From positions 1,302,001-1,366,000 of the forward strand of contig NZ_PTJS01000001.1 of the NCBI RefSeq assembly GCF_002941025.1: a stretch of DNA of 64,000 bases. The letters are read 5' to 3'. The position numbers and the translations under genes were made by a program. Shown one piece after another: positions 44,768 to 52,897 of this stretch. The notes under the pieces were generated by a model that was not told the origin of the DNA, searched no databases, and saw only the letters and a program-made list of their open reading frames with translations. Position 1 is the stretch's first letter. The number at the start of each line of letters is the position of its first letter. This stretch comes from Streptomyces sp. QL37 (GTDB lineage: Bacteria; Actinomycetota; Actinomycetes; Streptomycetales; Streptomycetaceae).

Positions 44768-45408
44768 TGTTGTATCAGCCCAACGATCCCCACCTCGTGC
44801 CCCAAGCCGCCCCGTCCGCGCTGTCTCTGCCGCAACGCGGCATGCGCGACGGCGCCCACGGGCTGTCCATCCCAGCCGGTGCTGCCATCACCGGCCCGCA
44901 GGGCCAGCAGGCGACCGAACTGGCGCAGCGGTACGAGCTGCTGGAGTGCCTGGGCGTGTCGACTGCTGCCAGCGAGGTCTTCGATGAGCTGGCCCGCGAC
45001 ATGGCCGGACGGGCGGGGTTTCTGTATGGGTTCGTCAATCTGTTCCTGGAGGAGCAGACCTTCGTCGGCCTGCATCAGCCGCCCGCGGACAGCGGGTACG
45101 TCATCGTCGGCCGCACCATGAGCCACGACCACGGCTGGTGCCCGGAGGTCGTGGCCCGCAAGAAGGCCCTCCCGCTGCACGACGTGCACGCCAGCCCGCG
45201 CTTCAGCGGTAACCACGTGGTCGACGCGGTCGGGATCCGTTCCTACTTCGGCGCACCGCTCATCCATGAGAGCGGCACCGTACTGGGCACAGTCTGCGTC
45301 ATCGACCCCGAGAAGCGGCCCCTGAGCGAAGCCCGACGGCTCAGAGACATCGTCATCGACGCCGGCACGCAGGTGATGAACCGCATCGCCCCCGCGCCCG
45401 TCCGCTAG
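44767..45408 (+). CDS. GAF-domain protein coupled to the conservon
   Basis: Encodes 213 aa. One GAF-like domain covers residues ~55-205: Y-E-L-L-E-C-L-G-V, then the conserved C-terminal strands S-Y-F-G-A-P-L-I-H-E-S-G-T-V-L-G-T-V-C-V-I-D. There is no attached output domain. It might bind a small ligand and feed the GTPase module. Some S. coelicolor conservons carry a cytochrome P450 in this place; here a GAF protein takes it. Confidence 0.82.
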   Translation: MLYQPNDPHLVPQAAPSALSLPQRGMRDGAHGLSIPAGAAITGPQGQQATELAQRYELLECLGVSTAASEVFDELARDMAGRAGFLYGFVNLFLEEQTFVGLHQPPADSGYVIVGRTMSHDHGWCPEVVARKKALPLHDVHASPRFSGNHVVDAVGIRSYFGAPLIHESGTVLGTVCVIDPEKRPLSEARRLRDIVIDAGTQVMNRIAPAPVR

Positions 45409-45495
45409 ACCCGCTCCACCGCCCCCACCCGGGAGCCGCTAGCGATACCCGGCCGCTCCACCGCGCGACCTTCATCCAGAGAGAGGGAGACGACC

Positions 45496-46749
45496 ATGCC
45501 CGCCACACCAGCCACACCGCCTCCGGCGCTGCGTCCTTATCTCACCGCCCGCCACGAACTGCTGTGGAACGAGGCGGACGCCTTCGCGGCCGAGCACGTC
45601 GCGTCGCGCGCCGTACGGATGGAAGGCGCTCCAGGCCGGGTGGAGCGCAAGGTCGCCGATCTGATGGCCGCGCGGGGTTGGTTCGCCGTCACCGTCCCGG
45701 CCGCCTTCGGCGGTCTGGGCGCCGGTCATGTGGCCAAAACGGTTCTGATCCACCGCATCGCCTGCGTCTCGGCTGCTGCCGCAGCCATCCTGCAGGCCAC
45801 CCTGATCCCTGTCGGCGCCCTGCTGCACTTCGCCACCCATGAACAGAAGGGTCGCTGGCTGCCGGGGGTGGCGGACGGTTCGCTGCTCCTGTCGATCGCG
45901 GTGACCGAACCGACCGCCGGCGGGCACATCGGCGGCATCGAGACGACCGCCGAGAAGGCCGGCAACCACTGGCTCATCACCGGCAGCAAGATCCATATCG
46001 GCAACAGCCATCTCGCGGGAGCCCACCTCGTGCTCGCCCGGACAGCCGAGGCGGGCGTGCGCACCTCGCAGGCGCTGACCGCGTTCATGGTCGAATCCGA
46101 CCGCCATGGGCTCTCCGTCCCTGCCCACCGCCCCGGCCTCGGCCTGCACGGCTTCTCCGCCGGCCGCCTCGACCTCGACCACGTCCGCGTCCCCGTCGAC
46201 AACATGATCGGAGAGCTCGGCCAAGGACTGAGCGTGGCCCAGAGCAGCAGCATCCTGTACGGCCGCCCCACTTTGGCCGCCGTCAGCCTGGGCATCCACG
46301 AGGCGGTCGCGGCCACCACGACCTCCTACCTCAAAGCCCGGCCCCGCTACCGGGGCGCCCTGTCCGATCTGCCGGTCCTGCGGGACCGCGTCGGCGACAT
46401 GGAGGCCCGCCTGCGCGCTGCACGCATCTTGGCCTACCAGGCCGTGCACCTCCTCGATCAGGGCCTGTCCTGCGACGCCGACCTGATCAACGCCAAGTAC
46501 CTAGGCCACCAGTGGGCCATGACGTCTGCCCAAGACGCCATGGAACTGCACGGCGCCCACGCCCTCGACCGCGAGTACCTCCTCCAGCGCCTGTGGCGCG
46601 ACATCCAGCACACCCACCCGCCGGCCGGAACAGGCGAGGTCCAGCGAATACGCCTGGCCGACGCCGCCTTCGACGAGGACGACATCCAGTGGTCCGAACG
46701 CCTCGCTGCCGAACCCGCCTGGGCACAACCCGACCCCACCGCCGCATGA
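45496..46749 (+). CDS. Acyl-CoA dehydrogenase-family flavoprotein
   Basis: Encodes 417 aa. A-F-G-G-L-G-A-G-H, S-I-A-V-T-E-P-T-A-G (FAD-binding T-E-P motif) and the four-helix C-terminal domain with A-M-E-L-H-G-A-H-A-L are typical. The late R-D-I-Q-H-T-H-P-P-A segment resembles the flavin-dependent monooxygenase-like branch (DszC/hydroxylase type) rather than classical dehydrogenases. GAGAGAGGGAG precedes ATG 45496. It follows the GAF gene by 87 nt and ends at a strong hairpin. Confidence 0.86.
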   Translation: MPATPATPPPALRPYLTARHELLWNEADAFAAEHVASRAVRMEGAPGRVERKVADLMAARGWFAVTVPAAFGGLGAGHVAKTVLIHRIACVSAAAAAILQATLIPVGALLHFATHEQKGRWLPGVADGSLLLSIAVTEPTAGGHIGGIETTAEKAGNHWLITGSKIHIGNSHLAGAHLVLARTAEAGVRTSQALTAFMVESDRHGLSVPAHRPGLGLHGFSAGRLDLDHVRVPVDNMIGELGQGLSVAQSSSILYGRPTLAAVSLGIHEAVAATTTSYLKARPRYRGALSDLPVLRDRVGDMEARLRAARILAYQAVHLLDQGLSCDADLINAKYLGHQWAMTSAQDAMELHGAHALDREYLLQRLWRDIQHTHPPAGTGEVQRIRLADAAFDEDDIQWSERLAAEPAWAQPDPTAA

Positions 46750-46769
46750 ACCCCCGCGCGCGGGCCCGG

Positions 46770-46804
46770 GCCGCCGGCCCCCGCCCCCCGCGGGGGCCGG
46801 CGGC
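46770..46804 (+). terminator. Strong hairpin terminator after the conservon operon
   Basis: Arms of 14 bp (46770-46783 and 46791-46804) with a 7-nt C-rich loop, 20 nt after the stop of the acyl-CoA dehydrogenase gene. It separates the conservon unit from the long co-directional run that follows. Confidence 0.75.
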
Positions 46805-46847
46805 ACCCCTTCCGGAAACCGTCCACCCCGCCGAGAAAGAGACACCC

Positions 46848-47339
46848 GTGACCCCGTCCACGACGACCAGCGCACCGATCACACCGCTTAAGCCGACCCA
46901 CCAGCACCTCGCCCAGCACCTCGTGGCCGGTCTCACCACCCAAGCCATCGCCACGAAGACTGGAATGTCGCCCCAGACGATCCGTAAGTACGTCCGCGAG
47001 ATCCGGGTGAGCATCCACTGCCCGCCCCGCTGCAAGCCACAGGTGCTCGTGCATCGCCTGTTGGCGACCGAGCAGGTGGCCCTGCCGACGACGGACCGGG
47101 CAACGCCGGAGCTCAGCACGGAGAAGCGGCTGCTGCTGAAGGCGGTCGCTGAACTCAGCTCCCCCCGCGACATCGCCCTCGCCGCCAAGATCGCCCCCGC
47201 CGATCTCCGGTCCGCACTCGATGAACTGCTCGACGAGACGGGCGCCGTCGACGTCACCCAGCTCGTCGTTTTGGCCCACGCCTGGCACCTACTGGGCCCC
47301 AAGCCGACCGGCACGGTGGAGAGCGGAGCAGCGAAGTGA
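46848..47339 (+). CDS. LuxR-type helix-turn-helix protein
   Basis: Encodes 163 aa from GTG 46848 (GAGAAAGAG upstream). HTH: V-A-G-L-T-T-Q-A-I-A-T-K-T-G-M-S-P-Q-T-I-R (residues ~27-47), as in LuxR/GerE DNA-binding domains but without a receiver. The C-terminal half is helical and of unknown function. It is the first gene of a run with 4-bp overlaps (GTGA with the next), and probably a local regulator. Confidence 0.7.
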   Translation: MTPSTTTSAPITPLKPTHQHLAQHLVAGLTTQAIATKTGMSPQTIRKYVREIRVSIHCPPRCKPQVLVHRLLATEQVALPTTDRATPELSTEKRLLLKAVAELSSPRDIALAAKIAPADLRSALDELLDETGAVDVTQLVVLAHAWHLLGPKPTGTVESGAAK

Positions 47340-47986
47340 ACACGTCACCCGCCGCACCGTCCACCGAGCCGTCTCCTGCACCACTGCACCCGCGCGCACC
47401 AGGGTTCTCAACCGTGTACGGCATGCGGACTCTGTGCACGGACGCCGAGCGGGACGAGGCCGCCGCGCTCGTCCAGGACCGTCAGAGCTGGCTCACCATG
47501 CGCGGCCTGCCGGTAACCGCCCGAGCCGATGTCCCAGCCCTGTTCCGCGATCCTCAGTCGAAGCCGGCCGGACTGTTCGAGGACGGTGTGCTGCTGGCCT
47601 GCATGATCCCGCAGCGAGCGCCCGAACTCGCGTGGGGTCAGGGCCCGTGCCTTTTCCTGAGCTGCATCCACACCCTGCCTGACAGCTCCGACGACACCAT
47701 CCAGCTGATCACCCTGTGGGCCTCCGACTTCGCCGCACGACTCGACCTGCCCCTCGTGCGCGCCGAGGCGCTGGCCCGCCAGCCCCTCGACGTTGATCCG
47801 ATCGCCCCCTTTCTCCGCCGACTCACCGACATGGGCTGGGACGTACGAGGGTCGGGGGTCGGCCAGCGCGAGGAGCGGGTCGCTCGCGTCGAACTCCTTG
47901 CCGAGCAGCGTTCTGGACTGAGCGCGCTCATCGCCTGCAGGGTCCACGAACCGCAGTCCTCCGCAGACAGCCGGAGCATCGCGTGA
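47336..47986 (+). CDS. GNAT-like hypothetical protein
   Basis: Encodes 216 aa. No strong motif. The alternation of strands (G-L-F-E-D-G-V-L-L-A-C-M-I; P-C-L-F-L-S-C-I-H-T-L-P) and helices (I-T-L-W-A-S-D-F-A-A-R) is compatible with a divergent GNAT fold, but no pyrophosphate-binding loop is clear. It starts with GTG in the GTGA overlap and ends in another GTGA overlap. Function not assigned. Confidence 0.6.
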   Translation: MNTSPAAPSTEPSPAPLHPRAPGFSTVYGMRTLCTDAERDEAAALVQDRQSWLTMRGLPVTARADVPALFRDPQSKPAGLFEDGVLLACMIPQRAPELAWGQGPCLFLSCIHTLPDSSDDTIQLITLWASDFAARLDLPLVRAEALARQPLDVDPIAPFLRRLTDMGWDVRGSGVGQREERVARVELLAEQRSGLSALIACRVHEPQSSADSRSIA

Positions 47987-48558
47987 CGGCCGCCGAACCG
48001 CTGCGACCGGACCTCGCACGCGAACTCAGCGACCGAGCTATGAAGGCGGCAGCGCGCAGAGCCAAGCGCTTGCGCAACCAGCTCGACGCTGTCCAACTCG
48101 GCCAAGATCGTCACGCCGACCACGCCGACACCAAGGTGCTGCGCCGCGTTCTGGCCGAACACGACTGGCCCGGCCACCGCCTCGTCGGCCCTGACGCGGC
48201 ACGTGCCGCCTGGAGCCTGGCTCTTCACGCCGACGACGACGCTGATTTCCAACGGGCGGCCACCATCCTGCTGGAGCGCGCAGTCCAGGGCGGCGACGCG
48301 CGGGTCCAGCACTGGGCCCACCTCTACGACCGCACCCTGGTCAACAGCGGTCGCCCCCAGGAGTTCGGGACTCAGCAGGTTGTTGCGACGACAGGTGTTG
48401 AGCTGTGCCCGGTGCGCGCGCTCGATTCCTTGGACCAGCGAAGGGCCACCGTCGGACTGTCACCGATCGCCATGGCCCTGGAAACGGTGCGTCGCCGGTT
48501 CGCGCGGGATCACCAGGCCGGCGACTCCTCGACCGTCGTGCTCGCGGCGGTCGCATGA
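47983..48558 (+). CDS. DUF6624-family protein
   Basis: Encodes 191 aa. The pattern H-D-W-P-G-H-R-L-V-G-P-D-A-A-R-A-A-W, L-A-L-H-A-D-D-D-A-D-F-Q and L-Y-D-R-T-L-V-N-S-G-R-P-Q-E-F-G-T-Q is characteristic of DUF6624. Function unknown. GTG start within the upstream GTGA overlap. The Asp/His-rich motif suggests a possible hydrolase, but this is speculation. Confidence 0.7.
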   Translation: MTAAEPLRPDLARELSDRAMKAAARRAKRLRNQLDAVQLGQDRHADHADTKVLRRVLAEHDWPGHRLVGPDAARAAWSLALHADDDADFQRAATILLERAVQGGDARVQHWAHLYDRTLVNSGRPQEFGTQQVVATTGVELCPVRALDSLDQRRATVGLSPIAMALETVRRRFARDHQAGDSSTVVLAAVA

Positions 48559-48631
48559 CCCAGCGAGCCCCGCCCGCTCCGCCGATCCGACGCACCCACC
48601 GATCCCTCGTACCTGAAAGGACTGTTGAGGT

Positions 48632-49102
48632 ATGAAGCTCTCCACCGCCGTCCTCGCCGCTGGCGCTGCCGTCTCCCTCACCACCGCCACGGTCGGAGCC
48701 GCTCGGCTCCGGCAGGGCTCGCGGCACCAGACCGAGCGGAACGAAGCGGTCGTCGCACGCAACCAGCTCGACTGGCTGGCACAGATGTCCACCAACCCCG
48801 ACCTCGCCAAGCTCTGGGCGCCCGAGGGCATGGACGTCCAGGAGTACATGCACCTACTCAAGGCCAACCAGCTGATCTGCATCCTCAGCCTCCGCGACCG
48901 CCTCGGCTTTGTCCGCGACGGGCACCTGCCGTTCTTCGCCTCGATGATCATGAGCAGCGACGTCTGCAGGCGGTACTGGGCCCGTTTCGGAGACCTCCGC
49001 GCCCAGGAGGCTGACGGCGACGAGCGCGCCGAGCGGTTCGCTGCCGCCCTGAACCGGGCCGCGCAAGCCCATAAGCAGGAACACCCAGCAGCCGTCTCGT
49101 GA
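48632..49102 (+). CDS. DUF6082-family small membrane-anchored protein
   Basis: Encodes 156 aa. A short hydrophobic N-terminus (L-A-A-G-A-A-V-S-L-T-T-A-T-V-G-A) probably anchors the protein. The helical remainder has R-N-Q-L-D-W-L-A-Q-M-S-T-N-P-D-L-A-K-L-W-A-P, typical of DUF6082. ATG 48632 follows GAAAGGACTGTTGAGG. Its stop overlaps a GTG that could extend queD. Confidence 0.7.
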   Translation: MKLSTAVLAAGAAVSLTTATVGAARLRQGSRHQTERNEAVVARNQLDWLAQMSTNPDLAKLWAPEGMDVQEYMHLLKANQLICILSLRDRLGFVRDGHLPFFASMIMSSDVCRRYWARFGDLRAQEADGDERAERFAAALNRAAQAHKQEHPAAVS

Positions 49103-49158
49103 AGGGACTGCTTCGTCCTGCCCGAGGCAGCCTCGCCCTCAACTCGCGAAGGAAACTG

Positions 49159-49569
49159 ATGGACTTCAGTGCCGTCCCGCTCCCGTCCGGCAATTTCACC
49201 ATCGGAAAGATGTTCAGCTTCGAGGCTGGTCACCGGCTTCCCGGGCTGCCGGGCGAGCACAAGTGCTCGCGCCAGCACGGGCACAGTTACGAGGTCGAGG
49301 TCATCCTCACCGCGCCCTCGCTGGAGGAGCCCGGCTTCGTCACGGACTTCGGGGCTCTCGCCCCGTTCAAAGAGTTCCTGAACACCGAACTCGACCATCA
49401 CAACCTGCACGAGATTCTTCCCTTCGAGCCGACCTCGGAGCGACTGGCCCAGTTCCTGGCCGGGTGGTTCGTCCAGAATCTTCAGCCCGCCATCCCCGGC
49501 CGCCTGGTCGCCGTTCTGGTCCGCGAGACCCAGAGCAGCTGGGCCCGCTTCGATGTGGAGCGACAGTGA
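49159..49569 (+). CDS. queD: 6-carboxy-5,6,7,8-tetrahydropterin synthase (QueD)
   Basis: Encodes 136 aa, normal size. It converts dihydroneopterin triphosphate to 6-carboxytetrahydropterin, the second step of 7-deazaguanine synthesis. Zinc ligands are in F-E-A-G-H-R-L and H-G-H-S-Y, with the Cys of C-S-R-Q-H-G-H as catalytic candidate. D-F-G-A-L and L-D-H-H-N-L-H-E are conserved. GAAGGAAACTG before ATG 49159 decides the start; GTG 49099 would add 20 non-conserved residues. The stop overlaps the queE GTG. Confidence 0.92.
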   Translation: MDFSAVPLPSGNFTIGKMFSFEAGHRLPGLPGEHKCSRQHGHSYEVEVILTAPSLEEPGFVTDFGALAPFKEFLNTELDHHNLHEILPFEPTSERLAQFLAGWFVQNLQPAIPGRLVAVLVRETQSSWARFDVERQ

Positions 49570-50312
49570 CCGCATCCGAGACGATCACCGACGAACCGGC
49601 GGCTGCAGAAGGCGAATCCCGCCTGATCGTCGCAGAATGCTTCGGCGTCGAGGTGCCGACCTTCCAGGGCGAGGGGCCGAGCTGCGGACACCCGGCGCTG
49701 TTCATCCGCCTGTCCCGGTGCAACCTCACCTGCTCGAAATGCGACACGAAGTACACCTGGGACTGGTCTAGGTTCGATCCGCGCAAAGAGTCGACGAAGC
49801 GCTCCGTGGCGGACCTGGTGGCCTGGGCGGAGTCCTCGCCGGTCGAGCTGGTCGTGATCACCGGCGGCGAGCCGTTGATCCAACAGGCGCGGCTGGTGCC
49901 TCTCGTGCGGGGGCTGACAGCAGTCGGCAAGCGGGTCGAGTTCGAGACGAACGGCACCATCGCGCCCGCTCCCGAGCTGATGGCCGACGGGATCCGGTTC
50001 AACGTCTCGCCCAAGCTCGCCAGCTTCGGCGTGGAGGAGACCAAGAGCATCGTGCCCGCCTCGCTGGAGGCGTTCGTGGCCTCCGGGCGGTCGGCATTCA
50101 AGTTCGTCGCTTCCACGGTGGCCGACCTCGACCGGATCGCTGAACTGGCCGACGCCCACCGGCTCGCACCGGTGTGGGTAATGCCGGAGGGCACCACCCC
50201 CGAGGCGATCACCGCGACCACTCGGGTCCTCGCGGACGCGGTCGCGGCCCGGCACTGGCACTTCACCACCCGGCTACACGTGTTGGCCTTCGCGGACGCC
50301 CGAGGCCGCTGA
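49566..50312 (+). CDS. queE: 7-carboxy-7-deazaguanine synthase (QueE), radical SAM
   Basis: Encodes 248 aa. The radical-SAM cluster motif is C-N-L-T-C-S-K-C, preceded by the QueE hallmark P-T-F-Q-G-E-G-P-S. SAM-binding V-I-T-G-G-E-P-L and F-E-T-N-G-T follow, with N-V-S-P-K-L. It converts 6-carboxytetrahydropterin to 7-carboxy-7-deazaguanine (CDG). GTG 49566 lies in the GTGA overlap with queD, so the pair is translationally coupled. Confidence 0.94.
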   Translation: MTASETITDEPAAAEGESRLIVAECFGVEVPTFQGEGPSCGHPALFIRLSRCNLTCSKCDTKYTWDWSRFDPRKESTKRSVADLVAWAESSPVELVVITGGEPLIQQARLVPLVRGLTAVGKRVEFETNGTIAPAPELMADGIRFNVSPKLASFGVEETKSIVPASLEAFVASGRSAFKFVASTVADLDRIAELADAHRLAPVWVMPEGTTPEAITATTRVLADAVAARHWHFTTRLHVLAFADARGR

Positions 50313-50367
50313 CCGCACGCGACACCATGCCCATCCGTTCCCCAGTCCCCGGAAACGAGAGACGCCC

Positions 50368-50997
50368 ATGACGACCTCTATCGCCAGCCCGGCTGTGGTG
50401 CCGCCCGCCGCCGCCCCCGGGCCCACTGCGGCCATCGACACCGGCCGGGTCGCCGGCCTGATCCACCAGCTCTTGGTCGAGCTGGGCGAGGACCCCGCCC
50501 GCGAGGGGCTGACCGGCACTCCGGACCGCGTAGCGGCCTGGTGGAACGCCTTCCTGTCCCCGGACGGCGCCGCAACGGCCACCTGCTTCACCGAGTCCCA
50601 GTTGGGCGGTCAGCTGGTCATCGTGGGCGGCATGAGCGTGTGGTCGCTCTGCGAGCACCACATGCTGCCCATGAACTTGCAGGTCACGGCCGGATACGTG
50701 CCGGACGGTAAGGTGGTGGGCCTGTCGAAGTTCGGGCGGATCGCCCAGCACTTCGCCGGCCGACTGCAGGTCCAGGAACGCTTCACCCGCCAGGTCACCG
50801 AATACCTGGGCGACGTGATCGGACACGAGGACGTCGCCGTCGCCGTGCGCGGCGTGCACCTGTGCATGAGCATGCGGGGCGTCCGGATGGGGGAGGCCCG
50901 CACCACCACCGTGCACTCGGGCGGGCGCTTCGGTACCGACCTCGTCCTTTCCCAACAGTTCCTCACCCTCACCACCGGCCTGTGGGGGGCGCGGTGA
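50368..50997 (+). CDS. folE: GTP cyclohydrolase I
   Basis: Encodes 209 aa. G-E-D-P-A-R-E-G-L-x-x-T-P-x-R-V and the signature S-L-C-E-H-H-M-L-P are present, together with zinc ligands Cys/His and a C-x-x-x-R-G-V segment (C-M-S-M-R-G-V-R). It makes dihydroneopterin triphosphate from GTP, feeding QueD. As part of this cluster it is probably a dedicated copy separate from the folate housekeeping gene. GAGAG lies upstream of ATG 50368; the stop overlaps the next GTG. Confidence 0.94.
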   Translation: MTTSIASPAVVPPAAAPGPTAAIDTGRVAGLIHQLLVELGEDPAREGLTGTPDRVAAWWNAFLSPDGAATATCFTESQLGGQLVIVGGMSVWSLCEHHMLPMNLQVTAGYVPDGKVVGLSKFGRIAQHFAGRLQVQERFTRQVTEYLGDVIGHEDVAVAVRGVHLCMSMRGVRMGEARTTTVHSGGRFGTDLVLSQQFLTLTTGLWGAR

Positions 50998-51821
50998 TCG
51001 CCAGCACCGGCATCGACTTTTCCGTCATCGCTCCGCCTGCCTACCTGAAGCACTTCGTCGCCCAGGAGCCCGCCCGCGTCCACCACGTCGCCGCCCAGCG
51101 CGTGCTGTCCGACGAGATCTACCGGGGCTTCTTCACTCGCGAGGCCGAGCGTGGCGCCGAGATCATCGTCGACAACGGGCTCTTCGACCTCGGCTACGCC
51201 CTGCCGGCGGAAAGCCTCGTCGAAGCCGCGCTGGCGGTGTCCGCGAGGGAGATCATCCTGCCGGACGTCATGCGGGACGGGGCCGCGACCTTGAAGGCGA
51301 GCGAGAAGGCCGCGCGCGAGATCCGGGAGCTGTCCGGCGATGCATTCCGGCTGTGCGCGGTGTTGCACGCCGGGGACGATGACGAGTGGCTGCGCACCTA
51401 CGACGCCTTCGTGGCCAGCGACTGGGCCGCAGCCATCGCCCTGCCGGCCTCGCGTCGTCCGGATCCCGACGAGCAGCTGTGCCGCACCCGCCGGTTGGCG
51501 ACCGCCTACCTGCAGGACCACGGCCTTGTCGACGATCTGCTCGTCTACCGGCTGCTCGGTCTGGGCCGGACCGGCCACCTGGAGCTGATCGAGCAGCGCG
51601 AGCACGAGTGGATCTCCTCCGTGGACGGCGCGGCCCCGGTCATCCTCGGCGCGATGGGCGTCGCCCTGCTGCCCGAAGGGCCTTACGAGAAGCCCTCCAC
51701 GCCCCGGATCGAGAAGCTCGGCCCGATCCCCGAGGACCGGTTCGGCCTCATTCGGAAGAACATCTCCGTCGTCCGCGCGGCGGCCGGCAGCACCGTGACG
51801 ATCGCCGAGGAGCACCGATGA
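50994..51821 (+). CDS. TGT/DpdA-like TIM-barrel protein (putative base-exchange enzyme)
   Basis: Encodes 275 aa, GTG start in the folE GTGA overlap. No family is certain. I-I-V-D-N-G-L-F-D-L-G at about residues 56-66 sits where tRNA-guanine transglycosylases have the D-S-G-G-F-Q catalytic Asp motif. The C-terminal P-V-I-L-G-A-M-G-V fits the barrel strand that ends the TGT active site. Repeated strand-helix units (R-E-I-I-L-P-D-V; R-L-C-A-V-L-H-A-G) agree with a TIM barrel. The zinc-binding Cys cluster of true TGTs is missing, as in DpdA-like enzymes. Adjacent QueD/QueE/FolE support a 7-deazaguanine role. Alternative: an unrelated TIM-barrel enzyme. Confidence 0.5.
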   Translation: MIASTGIDFSVIAPPAYLKHFVAQEPARVHHVAAQRVLSDEIYRGFFTREAERGAEIIVDNGLFDLGYALPAESLVEAALAVSAREIILPDVMRDGAATLKASEKAAREIRELSGDAFRLCAVLHAGDDDEWLRTYDAFVASDWAAAIALPASRRPDPDEQLCRTRRLATAYLQDHGLVDDLLVYRLLGLGRTGHLELIEQREHEWISSVDGAAPVILGAMGVALLPEGPYEKPSTPRIEKLGPIPEDRFGLIRKNISVVRAAAGSTVTIAEEHR

Positions 51822-52897
51822 GCCCCTTACTGGCCGACCCCGCCCCCGGGCTCCTGCGCGCCGCCCCGATCGAGCCGGCCGGGCACACCATGACCCGCGC
51901 GAGGCTGCTGCGCTATCTGGAGATCAAGGTCCACCACCTCATCCAGGACCAGAACTGGGACAGCATCCGCGTCATCGGCGGCTACGACCGCACGGCGGTG
52001 GTCTCCCGGTACGAGAAGACCGGGAAGCTGTTCAACATCGAGCGGCCCACCGCGGAGGTCCACGGCCGTGACCTCCTCGTCAAGGCGTTCCCTGGAGCCG
52101 ACTACGTCCAGCACTACGCCCTGATCATCTCCACGTACCTGGCCATGACCGGCCGCTCGGCCGACACCGTCACCTATCAGCCGCCCGCGCAGGAGGAGTG
52201 CCGAACGGCGCTCAACGCGCTTGACCTGGAACTGGACGGCGACCTGGTGGTCGTCGGCTGGGGCCTTCAGTACCTCGCTCCCGAGAACGGAGTCTGGACT
52301 CGGGGGCCCGGCTACGCGTGGCAGCGCACCGAGGTCGCCGGCCGTCGTGTGGTCTACCTCGGGTTCCTCCACAGCATCTGGGGAGACGTGGCCGGACGGG
52401 TCGTCGCCCGGCTTGCCGAACTCGGCGCAGGCGATGTTGTCTACGTCGGCAAGGTCGGCTCGCTGGCTCCGGGCGTCGAACCGAACGTCTGGCTGGCGAC
52501 CGGTAACACCAGCCTGGTACGCGGGGCGATGGTGAGCTGGGACGACTTCTTCGGCGACTACGCCGCCGCCCGCGAAGGGGTGCGCAGCGGCCTGCACGTC
52601 TCCTCCCCGTCGATCCTGCTGGAGAACCGCGACTGGCTTCTCCAGCACACCGCCTCGTATGCCTTCGTCGACCCGGAGATCGGCCCCATGGGGGCGGCGG
52701 CGCGCCAGGCGGGGGTCAGGTTCGGTTACCTCCACGTCATTTCCAACAACCTCGCCACCCACTTTCCCGCCGACCTGTCCAATGAGCGTCACAGCGACGT
52801 CCTGCGCCAGCGCGCCGTCCTGGTGGACCGCATCCGCACCATCATCACCGGCCGCCTGACCTCTGGCCCGACCCACACCCTGGGAGAATCCCGATGA
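51818..52897 (+). CDS. Nucleoside-phosphorylase-like protein
   Basis: Encodes 359 aa; ATG in the ATGA overlap. The C-terminal half has V-Y-V-G-K-V-G-S-L-A-P-G near residue 207, followed by G-N-T-S-L-V, and then D-P-E-I-G-P-M-G-A-A-A and H-V-I-S-N-N-L. This pattern matches the PNP/UDP phosphorylase-like fold (ribose and base loops). The N-terminal ~150 residues are extra and include I-R-V-I-G-G-Y-D-R-T-A-V-V. It may cleave or form a nucleoside of a modified base. Moderate certainty for the fold, low for the reaction. Confidence 0.5.
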   Translation: MSPLLADPAPGLLRAAPIEPAGHTMTRARLLRYLEIKVHHLIQDQNWDSIRVIGGYDRTAVVSRYEKTGKLFNIERPTAEVHGRDLLVKAFPGADYVQHYALIISTYLAMTGRSADTVTYQPPAQEECRTALNALDLELDGDLVVVGWGLQYLAPENGVWTRGPGYAWQRTEVAGRRVVYLGFLHSIWGDVAGRVVARLAELGAGDVVYVGKVGSLAPGVEPNVWLATGNTSLVRGAMVSWDDFFGDYAAAREGVRSGLHVSSPSILLENRDWLLQHTASYAFVDPEIGPMGAAARQAGVRFGYLHVISNNLATHFPADLSNERHSDVLRQRAVLVDRIRTIITGRLTSGPTHTLGESR

